Source of the DNA: an uncultured Pelagibacteraceae bacterium
GTDB taxonomy: Bacteria; Pseudomonadota; Alphaproteobacteria; Pelagibacterales; Pelagibacteraceae
Direction of reading: 5' to 3'
Assembly (NCBI GenBank): GCA_902552805.1
Contig: CACDIC010000002.1
Span: 62,001 to 126,000, forward strand
Length of the DNA stretch: 64,000 nt
Shown: positions 18,298 to 26,935 of the stretch, one piece after another
How the letters are laid out: each line of letters begins with the position of its first letter
Numbering within the stretch: the first letter of the stretch is position 1
Position numbers and translations under genes: made by a program
The notes under the pieces: generated by a model
The model's input: the letters and a program-made list of their open reading frames with translations, nothing else
What the model was told of the DNA's origin: nothing
Databases searched by the model: none

Positions 18298-19767
18298 ATG
18301 TCAATAAAAATAAGCATCAAAAATAGTTTAAACCAAAAATCAGTAAAAAATCATGTTTTTTTTACCGATAAAAATTTTAAAATAAATGAACTCAGTAAAC
18401 TTCCAATATCTAAATTTTCTAGTTTTATAAATCAGTCACTTAGCTCAAATGAGTTAGGTGATAAGAATTTTTTATCATTCGATATAAATGCTTCACAAAA
18501 AGTTATTTTGATAAAAATTAAAGATAATCAATCTCCATTTGACATTGAAAAAATTGGTGCTGAATTTTATGTGTATTTAAAATCAAATTTGTATTTAAAA
18601 ACAACTTTTTATGAACAAAATATAAGGAACACTTTTCCTAAAAATAAATTCTTTTTTGATCAATTTGCACAAGGCCTTCAATTAAAATCATATGAATTCA
18701 ATAAATATAAATCTAAAAGTAAAGAAAAAAAATTTGATATAGAGGTCTTAAATAAAAACAAAGCTTTTCAATTCAATAGAAATAAGAAGTATAGATCTTT
18801 AATTGAGGGTACAAATTTAACAAAAGATCTCGTTTCAGAGCCAGGAAATATTCTTCATCCAGATGAATATGCAAAAAGATTATTACAGCTCAGAAAATTT
18901 GGTCTTAAAATAAACGTATTTGACAAAAAGAAATTAAAAAAGCTAGGTATGAATGCACTTCTAGGTGTAGGACAAGGTAGTATTAGAGGGTCTTATCTTA
19001 TTACTTTAGAGTGGGAAGGTTCAAGATCAAAAAAGAAACCTTTGGCATTTGTTGGAAAAGGAGTTTGTTTTGATACCGGTGGTATTTCTCTTAAGCCGGC
19101 AAAATTTATGGAAGATATGACTTATGATATGGCTGGTTCTGCCGTTGTTGTAGGTTTAATGAAAAATCTTGCGCTAAGAAAAGCAAAAATAAATGCCGTT
19201 GGAGTTGTGGGTCTTGTTGAAAATATGCCCGGCGGTAATGCTCAAAGACCTGGTGATATAGTGAAATCTTACAGTGGTAAGACAATCGAGGTTTTGAATA
19301 CAGATGCTGAGGGAAGATTAGTTTTAGCTGATGCACTTACATATACAGAAAAAAAATATAAGCCTGAATTTATTGTTGATTTAGCAACTTTAACAGGAGC
19401 AATTATAGTTTCTTTGGGTTCCGAATTTGCGGGTCTTTTTTCAAATAATGATAAGTTGTCCAAACAATTGTTTGATGCGGGTCAAAAAGTTGGAGAGAGA
19501 GTATGGAGAATGCCACTTGATAGAAATTATGACAAATTAATTAATTCTAAAAATGCTGATGTGCAAAATATTAATTATGTTGGAGGGGCTGGCTCAACTA
19601 CTGCAGCTCAATTTTTACAGAGGTTCATTCTCAATAAAACTCCTTGGGCACATTTAGATATTGCAGGTATGGCATTTTCAAAATATGGGGGTGCTTTAAA
19701 CTCTGAGGGTGCAACTGGATTTGGAGTTAGATTGTTAAATCAATTAATTGAAGATTATTATGAGTAA
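18298..19767 (+). CDS. pepA: Leucyl aminopeptidase, M17 family
   Basis: A two-metal cytosolic aminopeptidase that removes N-terminal residues. The 489 residues comprise a divergent N-terminal domain and a C-terminal catalytic domain with GKGVCFDTGGISLKP, MAGSAVV and the signature NTDAEGRLVLADAL holding metal ligands. In many proteobacteria holC (DNA polymerase III chi) follows pepA; here ndk starts inside the last codons instead. It is divergent from lptF. Confidence 0.96.
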   Translation: MSIKISIKNSLNQKSVKNHVFFTDKNFKINELSKLPISKFSSFINQSLSSNELGDKNFLSFDINASQKVILIKIKDNQSPFDIEKIGAEFYVYLKSNLYLKTTFYEQNIRNTFPKNKFFFDQFAQGLQLKSYEFNKYKSKSKEKKFDIEVLNKNKAFQFNRNKKYRSLIEGTNLTKDLVSEPGNILHPDEYAKRLLQLRKFGLKINVFDKKKLKKLGMNALLGVGQGSIRGSYLITLEWEGSRSKKKPLAFVGKGVCFDTGGISLKPAKFMEDMTYDMAGSAVVVGLMKNLALRKAKINAVGVVGLVENMPGGNAQRPGDIVKSYSGKTIEVLNTDAEGRLVLADALTYTEKKYKPEFIVDLATLTGAIIVSLGSEFAGLFSNNDKLSKQLFDAGQKVGERVWRMPLDRNYDKLINSKNADVQNINYVGGAGSTTAAQFLQRFILNKTPWAHLDIAGMAFSKYGGALNSEGATGFGVRLLNQLIEDYYE

Positions 19768-20170
19768 AACTGAACAAACTTTATCAATTATAAAACCAGA
19801 TGCAGTAGAAAGAAACCTGGATAATGAAATTAAACAAATGTTTATAAAAAATGGATTTAATATATTTAAAGAAAAAAAAATTCAGATAGAAAAATCAGAG
19901 GCTGAAAAATTTTATAAAGTTCATGAGACAAAACCATTTTATAATGACTTATGTTCATATCTTTCATCAGGCCCAATAATTGCAATGATACTTGAGAAAG
20001 AGAATGCTGTGGCTGACAATAGAAAATTAATGGGAGCAACTAACCCAAACGATGCAGAGGAAGGAACAATCCGGAAAAAATATGGAATTTCAATAGATAA
20101 AAATTCAGTACATGGTTCTGATAGTGTTGAAAATGCAATAATTGAAATTGATTTTTTCTTTAAAGACTAG
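19760..20170 (+). CDS. ndk: Nucleoside diphosphate kinase
   Basis: Balances nucleoside triphosphate pools by phosphate transfer through an active-site histidine, visible in NSVHGSDS. The 136 residues start MSKTEQTLSIIKPDAVER, the usual N-terminus. The longer frame begins with a TTG at 19748 within pepA; the ATG at 19760, which overlaps the pepA stop by 8 nt, fits the family length better. It ends 11 nt inside the convergent purN. Confidence 0.97.
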   Translation: MSKTEQTLSIIKPDAVERNLDNEIKQMFIKNGFNIFKEKKIQIEKSEAEKFYKVHETKPFYNDLCSYLSSGPIIAMILEKENAVADNRKLMGATNPNDAEEGTIRKKYGISIDKNSVHGSDSVENAIIEIDFFFKD

Positions 20171-20744
20171 CAAATATCTTGCTTATAGCTCTTGGATATA
20201 AAATATGTTCATGTTTTAATATTTTCTTTTGAAGAGATAAGGGTGTTTCTTTTTTAGATAATTTAACTTTTTTTTGAAGAATTATTTTTCCTGAGTCAAG
20301 CTTTGAGTTTACTAAATGCACTGTACATCCTGAATATTTTTCTTTGTTTTGAATTGCTCTATAGTGTGTGTTTAATCCTTTGTATTTTGGCAACAAAGAA
20401 GGGTGTATATTCAAAATTTTTCCTTTAAACTTTTTTATAAAATCCTTAGATAAAATTTTCATAAACCCCGCAAGACATATTAGTTTAATATCATTTGACT
20501 TTAGGTCTTTTAATATTTTTTTTTCTGTGATTTTTTTTTGATCATAATTATAAACTTTTTTTTTAATCTTATATAGTTTTGAAAATTTAAGTCCTTTTGC
20601 TTTTACATTATTCGAAATGATTAAATTTACTTCAATTGGAGAAACTTTTTTTAAAGAATATTTAATTAGATTTTTTAAATTACTTCCTGTACCAGAAATA
20701 AAAACCGCAGTTTTTATTTTTTTAGGACCAATTAATTTTACCAT
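20160..20744 (-). CDS. purN: Phosphoribosylglycinamide formyltransferase
   Basis: Adds a formyl group from 10-formyl-tetrahydrofolate to GAR in purine synthesis. The 194 residues have AVFISGTGSNLKNLI near the N-terminus, the catalytic ILNIHPSLLPKYKG and CTVHLVNSKLDSGKII. It overlaps the 3' end of purM by 23 nt, which suggests coupled translation, and overlaps convergent ndk by 11 nt. Confidence 0.96.
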   Translation of the reverse strand: MVKLIGPKKIKTAVFISGTGSNLKNLIKYSLKKVSPIEVNLIISNNVKAKGLKFSKLYKIKKKVYNYDQKKITEKKILKDLKSNDIKLICLAGFMKILSKDFIKKFKGKILNIHPSLLPKYKGLNTHYRAIQNKEKYSGCTVHLVNSKLDSGKIILQKKVKLSKKETPLSLQKKILKHEHILYPRAISKIFASL

Positions 20745-21750
20745 TCAATTTTATTTTTTTTGAATTTTTTGATATTTTGCCAATCACATATGGCTTATAA
20801 TCTTTAGAAAAATATTTATCAATTTTTCTTAAATTTTTTGGACTAATAATTAAACAAAAACCAACGCCACAATTAAAAGTTTTTAACATTTCGAAGTCAT
20901 TTACATCATTTTTTTTTAACCATTTAAATATTCTAAGAGGTTTTATCTTTCCCAAATCAATTTCTGCACAAAGATTATTCGGGATAACTCTTCTGATGTT
21001 GTCTGGTAAACCTCCACCGGTAATATTTGCACAACTATTTATTAGTTTTTTATTAATGAGACTTAAAATTTCTTTAACGTAAATCTTTGTTGGTTTTAGT
21101 AACTCTTTTTTTAAAAAAATATTTTTATTAATCATTATATTTTTTCTTTTAATAATATTTCTAACTAATGAGTAACCATTTGAATGTAAGCCACTTGATG
21201 GAATAGCTAAAATAAGGTTATTTTCTTTAACATTATTTTTGTTTAAAATTTTTTTTTGTTCAACTAATCCAACTGCAAAACCAGCAATATCAAATTTATT
21301 TTTTTCATATGTACCGGGCATTTCAGCTGTTTCACCACCAACCAAATCACAACCAGATATATTACACCCTTTAACAATTCCTTTTATGATTGATTTTAGT
21401 TTTGGTAAATTAATTTTGTTTATCGAAATATAATCTAAGAAAAAAAAGGGTGTTGCACCTTGAACTATCAAATCATTTACACTCATCGCAACTAAATCGA
21501 TACCAATAGTATCAAATTTTTTTAAAAGATTTGCTATTTCTATTTTGGTACCAACCCCATCAGTGCATGCTACAATTTTTGGATTTTTTAAATTGTTGGG
21601 AATGTTTGTTATAGAACCAAAACTACCTATATTATTTAACTTTTTTTTGCCCTTTTTTTTTGATGAAATAGAAGATATGAACTTTATAAACTTATCTGCA
21701 GCCTTAATATCAACTCCACTTTTTTTGTATGTTAATAGATTTTTATTCAT
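20722..21750 (-). CDS. purM: Phosphoribosylformylglycinamidine cyclo-ligase
   Basis: Closes the imidazole ring of AIR with ATP. The 342 residues show TDGVGTKIEIA, the conserved LVGGETAEMPGTY and ITGGGLPDNI motifs. The start MNKNLLTYKKSGVDI is typical. The gap to the divergent DUF2066 gene is only 11 nt, so the purM promoter must lie inside that gene. The purM-purN pair divergent from DUF2066-hda is a common alphaproteobacterial arrangement. Confidence 0.96.
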   Translation of the reverse strand: MNKNLLTYKKSGVDIKAADKFIKFISSISSKKKGKKKLNNIGSFGSITNIPNNLKNPKIVACTDGVGTKIEIANLLKKFDTIGIDLVAMSVNDLIVQGATPFFFLDYISINKINLPKLKSIIKGIVKGCNISGCDLVGGETAEMPGTYEKNKFDIAGFAVGLVEQKKILNKNNVKENNLILAIPSSGLHSNGYSLVRNIIKRKNIMINKNIFLKKELLKPTKIYVKEILSLINKKLINSCANITGGGLPDNIRRVIPNNLCAEIDLGKIKPLRIFKWLKKNDVNDFEMLKTFNCGVGFCLIISPKNLRKIDKYFSKDYKPYVIGKISKNSKKIKLNGKINWS

Positions 21751-21761
21751 TATTATAAAGT

Positions 21762-22838
21762 ATGATAATTAGATTTAAAAATTTTTCATATTTTTTATAT
21801 ATTTTTTTTTCATTTCTATCTTTAAATATATTTTTTTTTTCCACAGATAAAGTTGAGGCAAAATCTTTCGATGTAAATAATATTGAAATTTCAAAGCCGT
21901 TTGAAATAAATTTTGATAAAAACAAGGTTATAGATGATGGCTTTATTAAAGCTTTTTCTAGATTAATCTCAACTATTACAATTTCTTCAGATCAAGAAAA
22001 AATTAAAGGAATAAAATTAGCTGAGATAAAAGGAATGATAGAGTCTTTTACCGTAAAAGAGGAAAAGTTTATTGATGAGACTTATTATGTAAATTTGGGT
22101 GTCGCTTTTAATAAAAAAAAAATTTTCAATTACTTAGAAAATAAAAATGTGTTCCCATCAGTTCCAAATAAAAAAAAATTCTTATTGTTTCCAATTATAA
22201 TAGAGGAAAAAAATGACAATTTAATAGCCTTTTCAGAAAATAACCTATTTAACAATTGGAATAAGAATAATAAAAAATCACATCTTCTCGAGTATCTTTT
22301 GCCAACCGAAGATCTAGAGGATTTAAATCTCATAAAAAAAAATTACGAGACAATTGAAAAATATAACTTTGAGGAGATTACTAGGAAATATAATTTAGAC
22401 GACTCAATTGTAACTTTAGTTTTTAAAAATAATAATAATGTAAGAATTTTATCAAGAATAACAATCGAGGACAAAGTAGTTTTAAAAAACCTTTCCTTTT
22501 CTGACATAAATTTCGATGATGAAGATGATATTACAAATTTAATAGATAAATTAAAAATAATTTACGAAGATCATTGGAAAATTTTCAATAGAATTAATAC
22601 CTCAATTAAACTGCCAATATTTGTCAAATTAGACTCTGATAACAATTTGAAAGTTTCAAATTTTGAAAAAATATTGAATGAAATAAATTTAGTATATGAT
22701 TATTTTGTTTTAAAATTTGATAAAAACCATATCTATTATCAAATTATTTTTAATGGTACCCCAAATATATTTTTAAAATTAATGAAAGATAAAAATTTTG
22801 TTTTTAGCACTCAGAATAAGACATGGATTTTACAATGA
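21762..22838 (+). CDS. DUF2066 domain-containing exported protein
   Basis: A 358-residue protein of unknown function. It has an N-terminal hydrophobic signal (FSYFLYIFFSFLSLNIFFF) followed by a DUF2066-like region that begins near residue 45 with a stretch containing AFSRLISTITISSD. It is translated into hda through a 4-nt ATGA overlap. Its position between purM (divergent) and hda is conserved in alphaproteobacteria, which is the main support for the family call. No catalytic motif is visible. Confidence 0.75.
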   Translation: MIIRFKNFSYFLYIFFSFLSLNIFFFSTDKVEAKSFDVNNIEISKPFEINFDKNKVIDDGFIKAFSRLISTITISSDQEKIKGIKLAEIKGMIESFTVKEEKFIDETYYVNLGVAFNKKKIFNYLENKNVFPSVPNKKKFLLFPIIIEEKNDNLIAFSENNLFNNWNKNNKKSHLLEYLLPTEDLEDLNLIKKNYETIEKYNFEEITRKYNLDDSIVTLVFKNNNNVRILSRITIEDKVVLKNLSFSDINFDDEDDITNLIDKLKIIYEDHWKIFNRINTSIKLPIFVKLDSDNNLKVSNFEKILNEINLVYDYFVLKFDKNHIYYQIIFNGTPNIFLKLMKDKNFVFSTQNKTWILQ

Positions 22839-23497
22839 AAGATATAGATCAAGAAATTATCAAGTTTAATTATGATGGTAATTTTAAAGAAGATGATTTT
22901 TACGTATCAAAAAGTAATAAGCAAATATTTGATTTATTAAACAAATGGCCTAAATGGGAAAAAAATTTTCTCAATATTAGTGGTGAAAAATTTTCAGGAA
23001 AGACACATTTAATTAATATTTTTTTAAAAAAACATCAAGGAATTAAAATTGAAGCTAGTTTATTATGTGATAATGATTTTAAGAAAATAAAAATCTTCCA
23101 AAATATTATTTTAGAAAATGTATCTGAAAAGATAAATGAAAATTTATTTTTTACTCTGTGTAATATAGTTGAACAAGATAACAAATATTTAATAGTTACC
23201 TCTGAAAGTTCTATTGTAAATATTGATTTTAAGTTGAATGATTTAAAATCAAGATCAAAAAATTTTTTACTTCAAAATATTGATAAACCTGATGATGAAC
23301 TTTTATTCGCTCTAATTTTAAAAAATTTATCTGATCGTCAAATATCAATAGATAAAAAATTAATTGACTATATTGTTAAAAGAATTGATAGATCATATGG
23401 AAAAATAGTTGATTTTATATATAAAATCGACGAAGTAAGTTTAAAAAAAAAAAGATCTATAAATTTAAGTACAATTAAAGAGGTATTGGGAGAATAA
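22835..23497 (+). CDS. hda: Hda/DnaA-like regulator of replication initiation
   Basis: A 220-residue AAA+ protein resembling DnaA without its DNA-binding domain. It has DDFYVSKSNKQIFDLL and KWPKWEKNFLNISGEKFSGKTHLI, whose P-loop is GEKFSGKT. Hda acts with the sliding clamp to stimulate ATP hydrolysis by DnaA. The ATG at 22835 overlaps the DUF2066 stop (ATGA); an in-frame ATG at 22823 would add four residues. No clear clamp-binding motif could be picked out at the N-terminus. Confidence 0.82.
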   Translation: MKDIDQEIIKFNYDGNFKEDDFYVSKSNKQIFDLLNKWPKWEKNFLNISGEKFSGKTHLINIFLKKHQGIKIEASLLCDNDFKKIKIFQNIILENVSEKINENLFFTLCNIVEQDNKYLIVTSESSIVNIDFKLNDLKSRSKNFLLQNIDKPDDELLFALILKNLSDRQISIDKKLIDYIVKRIDRSYGKIVDFIYKIDEVSLKKKRSINLSTIKEVLGE

Positions 23498-25276
23498 TTG
23501 AATAAATACAGAAGTCATAATTGTAACGAACTTAGAAAAAAAAATGTTGGGAGTAATATTTTACTTTCAGGTTGGATTAATAAGAAGCGTGATCATGGAA
23601 ATCTCTTATTTTTAGATTTACGTGATAACTATGGCATAACACAATGTATAATAGATAAAGGAAATAAAAACTTTAAAGAATTAGAAAAATTACAACTTGA
23701 AACAGTTATTAATGTAGAGGGTAAAGTAGTTGATAGATCAACTGATACAATCAATAAAGAGATAGAAACAGGAGAGATTGAAGTCATTATCGAAAATTTT
23801 GATATTTTAGGTAAGTGCAAAGAATTGCCGATGCCTGTTTTTAGTGACCAAGAATATTCTGAAGAAATCAGATTAAAATATAGATATTTAGATTTAAGAA
23901 GAAAAAAAATTCATGAAAATATTATTTTGAGATCAAAAGTTATTTCTTTTATCAGAAATGAAATGAATAAATTTGGTTTTTTAGAGTTCCAAACACCAAT
24001 ATTAACTTCATCAAGTCCTGAAGGAGCAAGAGATTTTCTTGTGCCAAGTAGATTGAATCCAGGTAAGTTTTATGCTTTGCCGCAGGCACCTCAACAATTT
24101 AAGCAACTCATAATGGTTTCAGGCTTTGATAAATATTTTCAAATCGCCCCATGTTTTAGAGATGAAGACGCTCGTGCTGATCGAAGTCCAGGAGAGTTTT
24201 ATCAATTAGATTTAGAAATGTCTTTTGTTGAGCAAGAGGATATCTTTAAAGTCGTTGAACAATTATTAGTTAACACCTTTAAAAAATTTTCAAAAAAAAA
24301 AATTATAACAGAAAAGTTTCCAAGAATTACTTATAAAGATGCCCTATTAAAGTATGGAAGTGATAAACCTGATCTTCGAAATCCACTGATAATTGAGGAT
24401 ATAACAGAAACTTTTACAAGAGAGGATGTATCATTTGATATCTTTAAAAAACTTGTCAAGTCTGGCTCAAATGTAAGATGTATTGTTACTCAGAATACGA
24501 AAGATAAACCAAGAAGCTTTTTTGATAATATTGATAGATGGGCCAAAGATGAGGGAGCTTCTGGTCTAGCTTATTTCACTATTGAAAATGGGATTTCTGC
24601 AAAAGGACCAGTGGGTAAATTTTTTTCAAAAGAATCTTTAGATGAAATCATGAAAAAAACAGGTGCAAAAGTTGGAGATAGTATATTTATGGCATGTAGT
24701 AAAAAAAAGGATTTAGAGCGAATAACTAGTTTAGCTAGAGATAAAATTGCAAGAGACTTAAATTTAATAGATGATAAAATTTTTGCATTTTGTTGGATAG
24801 TTGATTATCCAATGTTTGAAAAAAACGATCAAACAAATAAAATTGAATTTAGTCATAATCCTTTTTCGATGCCGCAAGGAGATATTAAAAAACTTAATTT
24901 TGAAAAACCTTTGGATATGTTAGCCTATCAGTACGATATAGTATGTAACGGGATTGAACTTTCATCTGGTGCTATAAGAAATCATATTCCTGAACTTATG
25001 TATAAATTATTTGCTATTGCTGGATATGATAAAAAACAAGTTGATGAAAAGTTTAGTGGTATGATTAACGCTTTAAGTTATGGCGCACCACCACATGGAG
25101 GAATTGCACCAGGAATTGACAGAATAATAATGCTTTTGGCTAATGAAAAAAATATAAGAGAAGTCACAATGTTTCCCATGAACCAAAATGCACAAGATTT
25201 AATGATGAATGCTCCGTCATCAATAGACGAAAATCAATTAAAGGAACTAAATCTAGCTCTTAAAATTAAGAAATAG
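23498..25276 (+). CDS. aspS: Aspartyl-tRNA synthetase
   Basis: Charges tRNA-Asp. The 592 residues follow the bacterial plan: N-terminal anticodon-binding OB fold (LSGWINKKRDHGNLLFLDLRD, core GWINKKRDHGNLLFLDLR), class II motif 2 (FRDEDARADRSPGEFYQLD, core FRDEDARADR), the bacterial GAD insert, and motif 3 (GAPPHGGIAPGIDRI). The start is TTG directly after the hda stop; no in-frame ATG occurs nearby. Whether it also charges tRNA-Asn cannot be told here. Confidence 0.97.
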   Translation: MNKYRSHNCNELRKKNVGSNILLSGWINKKRDHGNLLFLDLRDNYGITQCIIDKGNKNFKELEKLQLETVINVEGKVVDRSTDTINKEIETGEIEVIIENFDILGKCKELPMPVFSDQEYSEEIRLKYRYLDLRRKKIHENIILRSKVISFIRNEMNKFGFLEFQTPILTSSSPEGARDFLVPSRLNPGKFYALPQAPQQFKQLIMVSGFDKYFQIAPCFRDEDARADRSPGEFYQLDLEMSFVEQEDIFKVVEQLLVNTFKKFSKKKIITEKFPRITYKDALLKYGSDKPDLRNPLIIEDITETFTREDVSFDIFKKLVKSGSNVRCIVTQNTKDKPRSFFDNIDRWAKDEGASGLAYFTIENGISAKGPVGKFFSKESLDEIMKKTGAKVGDSIFMACSKKKDLERITSLARDKIARDLNLIDDKIFAFCWIVDYPMFEKNDQTNKIEFSHNPFSMPQGDIKKLNFEKPLDMLAYQYDIVCNGIELSSGAIRNHIPELMYKLFAIAGYDKKQVDEKFSGMINALSYGAPPHGGIAPGIDRIIMLLANEKNIREVTMFPMNQNAQDLMMNAPSSIDENQLKELNLALKIKK

Positions 25277-25277
25277 A

Positions 25278-26099
25278 TTATTTTTTACCTTTAAGGTTTA
25301 TCTTCACATCTGATAAGTCTACTAGATTCTTTTTATAGTTGTTTCTTACAAAACCTTTGCTAGTAATATCTTTAACTATTTTCAAAAGTTGATTTTGATC
25401 ATCTGAATTTTTTTCATCAATATTAGAAAGTTCTGAACTACCAATTGATGGAGTATGTGCTAAATCTTCCCTATTTTGATAAGAAATTGCTAATTCTCTA
25501 AAAATATAGTCTAGAATTGATGTTGCGGTCAAAATTCTATCATTCCCGTGAACTTTACCAGAAGGTTCAAATTTTGTTCCAACAAAAGCACTTATAAATT
25601 CATCCAGTGGAACTCCATATTGTAGACCTAAAGATACTGCTATAGCAAAATTGTTCATTAGAGCTTTAACTAACTCACCCTCTTTGCTTGTATCAATAAA
25701 AATTTCTCCAATTTTTCCATCTTCATATTCACCAGTGTGTAAATAAACTTTATGATCACCAATAGTCGCTTTTTGGATGTAGCCTTTTCTTCTATCTGGC
25801 ATACTAAATCTTTTTCCTGATTTTTCTGAATTATTATTTGAATTGATTATATTTTCTAAATTTTTTGATGATGATTGATTATTAGTGGCTACAACATCAA
25901 TTTTCTTATTTTCAATAATTTTTTTATTATTTGGATCTAAGCTTTTGGTTTTTCTATTATCAAGTTTTACGTCCAGTACTTCAAATTTACCATCGTCACG
26001 TTTTTCCAAATTTTTAAGCTCAGCTTCATTAATGTCATCTAAATAATGATTTACTTTAAAAGTACAAGTGTAATATGTTTCAACTAAATATTTTGCCAT
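25278..26099 (-). CDS. Stand-alone NrdJ C-terminal (TSCPD-like) domain protein
   Basis: A 273-residue protein. Residues about 102-216 closely match the C-terminal part of B12-dependent class II ribonucleotide reductase, including [50 protein letters not shown] and [19 protein letters not shown]. The catalytic reductase barrel is absent, and so are the C-terminal redox cysteines; the only cysteine seen is in YYTCTFKV. The N-terminal 55 residues look like a separate small domain, followed by an Asn/Ser-rich linker (about 56-100). Function unknown; a regulatory or repurposed role is an inference. It is convergent with aspS (1-nt gap). Confidence 0.8.
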   Translation of the reverse strand: MAKYLVETYYTCTFKVNHYLDDINEAELKNLEKRDDGKFEVLDVKLDNRKTKSLDPNNKKIIENKKIDVVATNNQSSSKNLENIINSNNNSEKSGKRFSMPDRRKGYIQKATIGDHKVYLHTGEYEDGKIGEIFIDTSKEGELVKALMNNFAIAVSLGLQYGVPLDEFISAFVGTKFEPSGKVHGNDRILTATSILDYIFRELAISYQNREDLAHTPSIGSSELSNIDEKNSDDQNQLLKIVKDITSKGFVRNNYKKNLVDLSDVKINLKGKK

Positions 26100-26214
26100 T
26101 TAACCTCAGTTTTTTAAAATTAATTTGAATAATGAATCAATTAATTTATATACAAAAACAAATTTTAGTCTAATTTTATTTATACAATTTGAAATTGAAA
26201 ATAAAAATTTTATT

Positions 26215-26580
26215 ATGTTGACATTTATAAAGAAAATTTTCACGTGGTGGAATCGAGACACTTTTGGAACTAGAATAAAAACAATTCTATTTGGTAAATT
26301 AAAAGGGACAGATCATTTAGGAAATAAATATTACGAGTCCAAAAATGGAAAAAGATGGGTGATCTATGCTGCTGAAATTGATGCATCAAAAATACCTGTT
26401 GAGTGGTATTCTTGGATACATTTCACTCATAATAAAATAGAAAATAATCATGAGCTAAAAAAATATGATTGGCAGAAACCTCATCAAGAGAATTTAACTG
26501 GCACAGACTCAGCTTATTATCCAAATAAAAATAAAGATGCTATTCAAAAAAAATATAAGTCTTGGAAAAACAAAACTTAG
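26215..26580 (+). CDS. NDUFA12-family complex I accessory subunit
   Basis: A 121-residue homologue of the NADH:ubiquinone oxidoreductase 17.2-kDa accessory subunit, which alphaproteobacteria share with mitochondria. Visible family features are WWNRDTFGTRIKT, GTDHLGNKYYES, RWVIYAAEIDASKIPVEW and the final HQENLTGTDSAYYP. I chose the ATG at 26215; the longer frame adds 30 residues that do not fit the family. It overlaps the DUF2155 gene by 44 nt. Confidence 0.92.
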   Translation: MLTFIKKIFTWWNRDTFGTRIKTILFGKLKGTDHLGNKYYESKNGKRWVIYAAEIDASKIPVEWYSWIHFTHNKIENNHELKKYDWQKPHQENLTGTDSAYYPNKNKDAIQKKYKSWKNKT

Positions 26581-26935
26581 TTTAACTATATTTCTATTTT
26601 TTATTTTTTCCTCTTCTGCATATTCAGAGCAAAATTTGGAAGGTAGTTCTACTTATATAAAGATTTTAGATAAGATTTCTTCAAAAAATATTTTGGTAAA
26701 ACTTAAAAATGGAGAAGTAAAAAGACATAAAGATCTTCTTATTAGAAGTATGAAGTGTAAAAACTCCGAATTTGATGATAATCCAGAAATTACAGCTTAT
26801 ATTCAAGTAAGAGATCTAACAAATCGAGATAAAGATGATGTATTTGTTTTTAATGGCTGGATGTTTTCATCAAGTCCATCAATTACTCCATTTGATCACC
26901 CTGTATATGATATATGGTTAATTAGCTGTGATTAA
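26537..26935 (+). CDS. DUF2155 domain-containing exported protein
   Basis: A 132-residue protein with a signal peptide (LSLTIFLFFIFSSSAYS) and a mature part that includes VKLKNGEV, MKCKNSEFDDNPE, VFNGWMFSSSPSITPFDHPVYDIWLI (core GWMFSSSPSITPFDHPVYD) and a terminal Cys. This matches DUF2155, which usually follows the NDUFA12 gene in alphaproteobacteria. The function is not known. The stop codon is shared with convergent accC in one TTAA. Confidence 0.85.
   Translation: MLFKKNISLGKTKLSLTIFLFFIFSSSAYSEQNLEGSSTYIKILDKISSKNILVKLKNGEVKRHKDLLIRSMKCKNSEFDDNPEITAYIQVRDLTNRDKDDVFVFNGWMFSSSPSITPFDHPVYDIWLISCD

Noticed and set aside
26125-26214. 30-residue N-terminal extension of the NDUFA12-like protein
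   Set aside because: The family begins near the ATG at 26215; the extension is AT-rich upstream DNA that probably holds the promoter.
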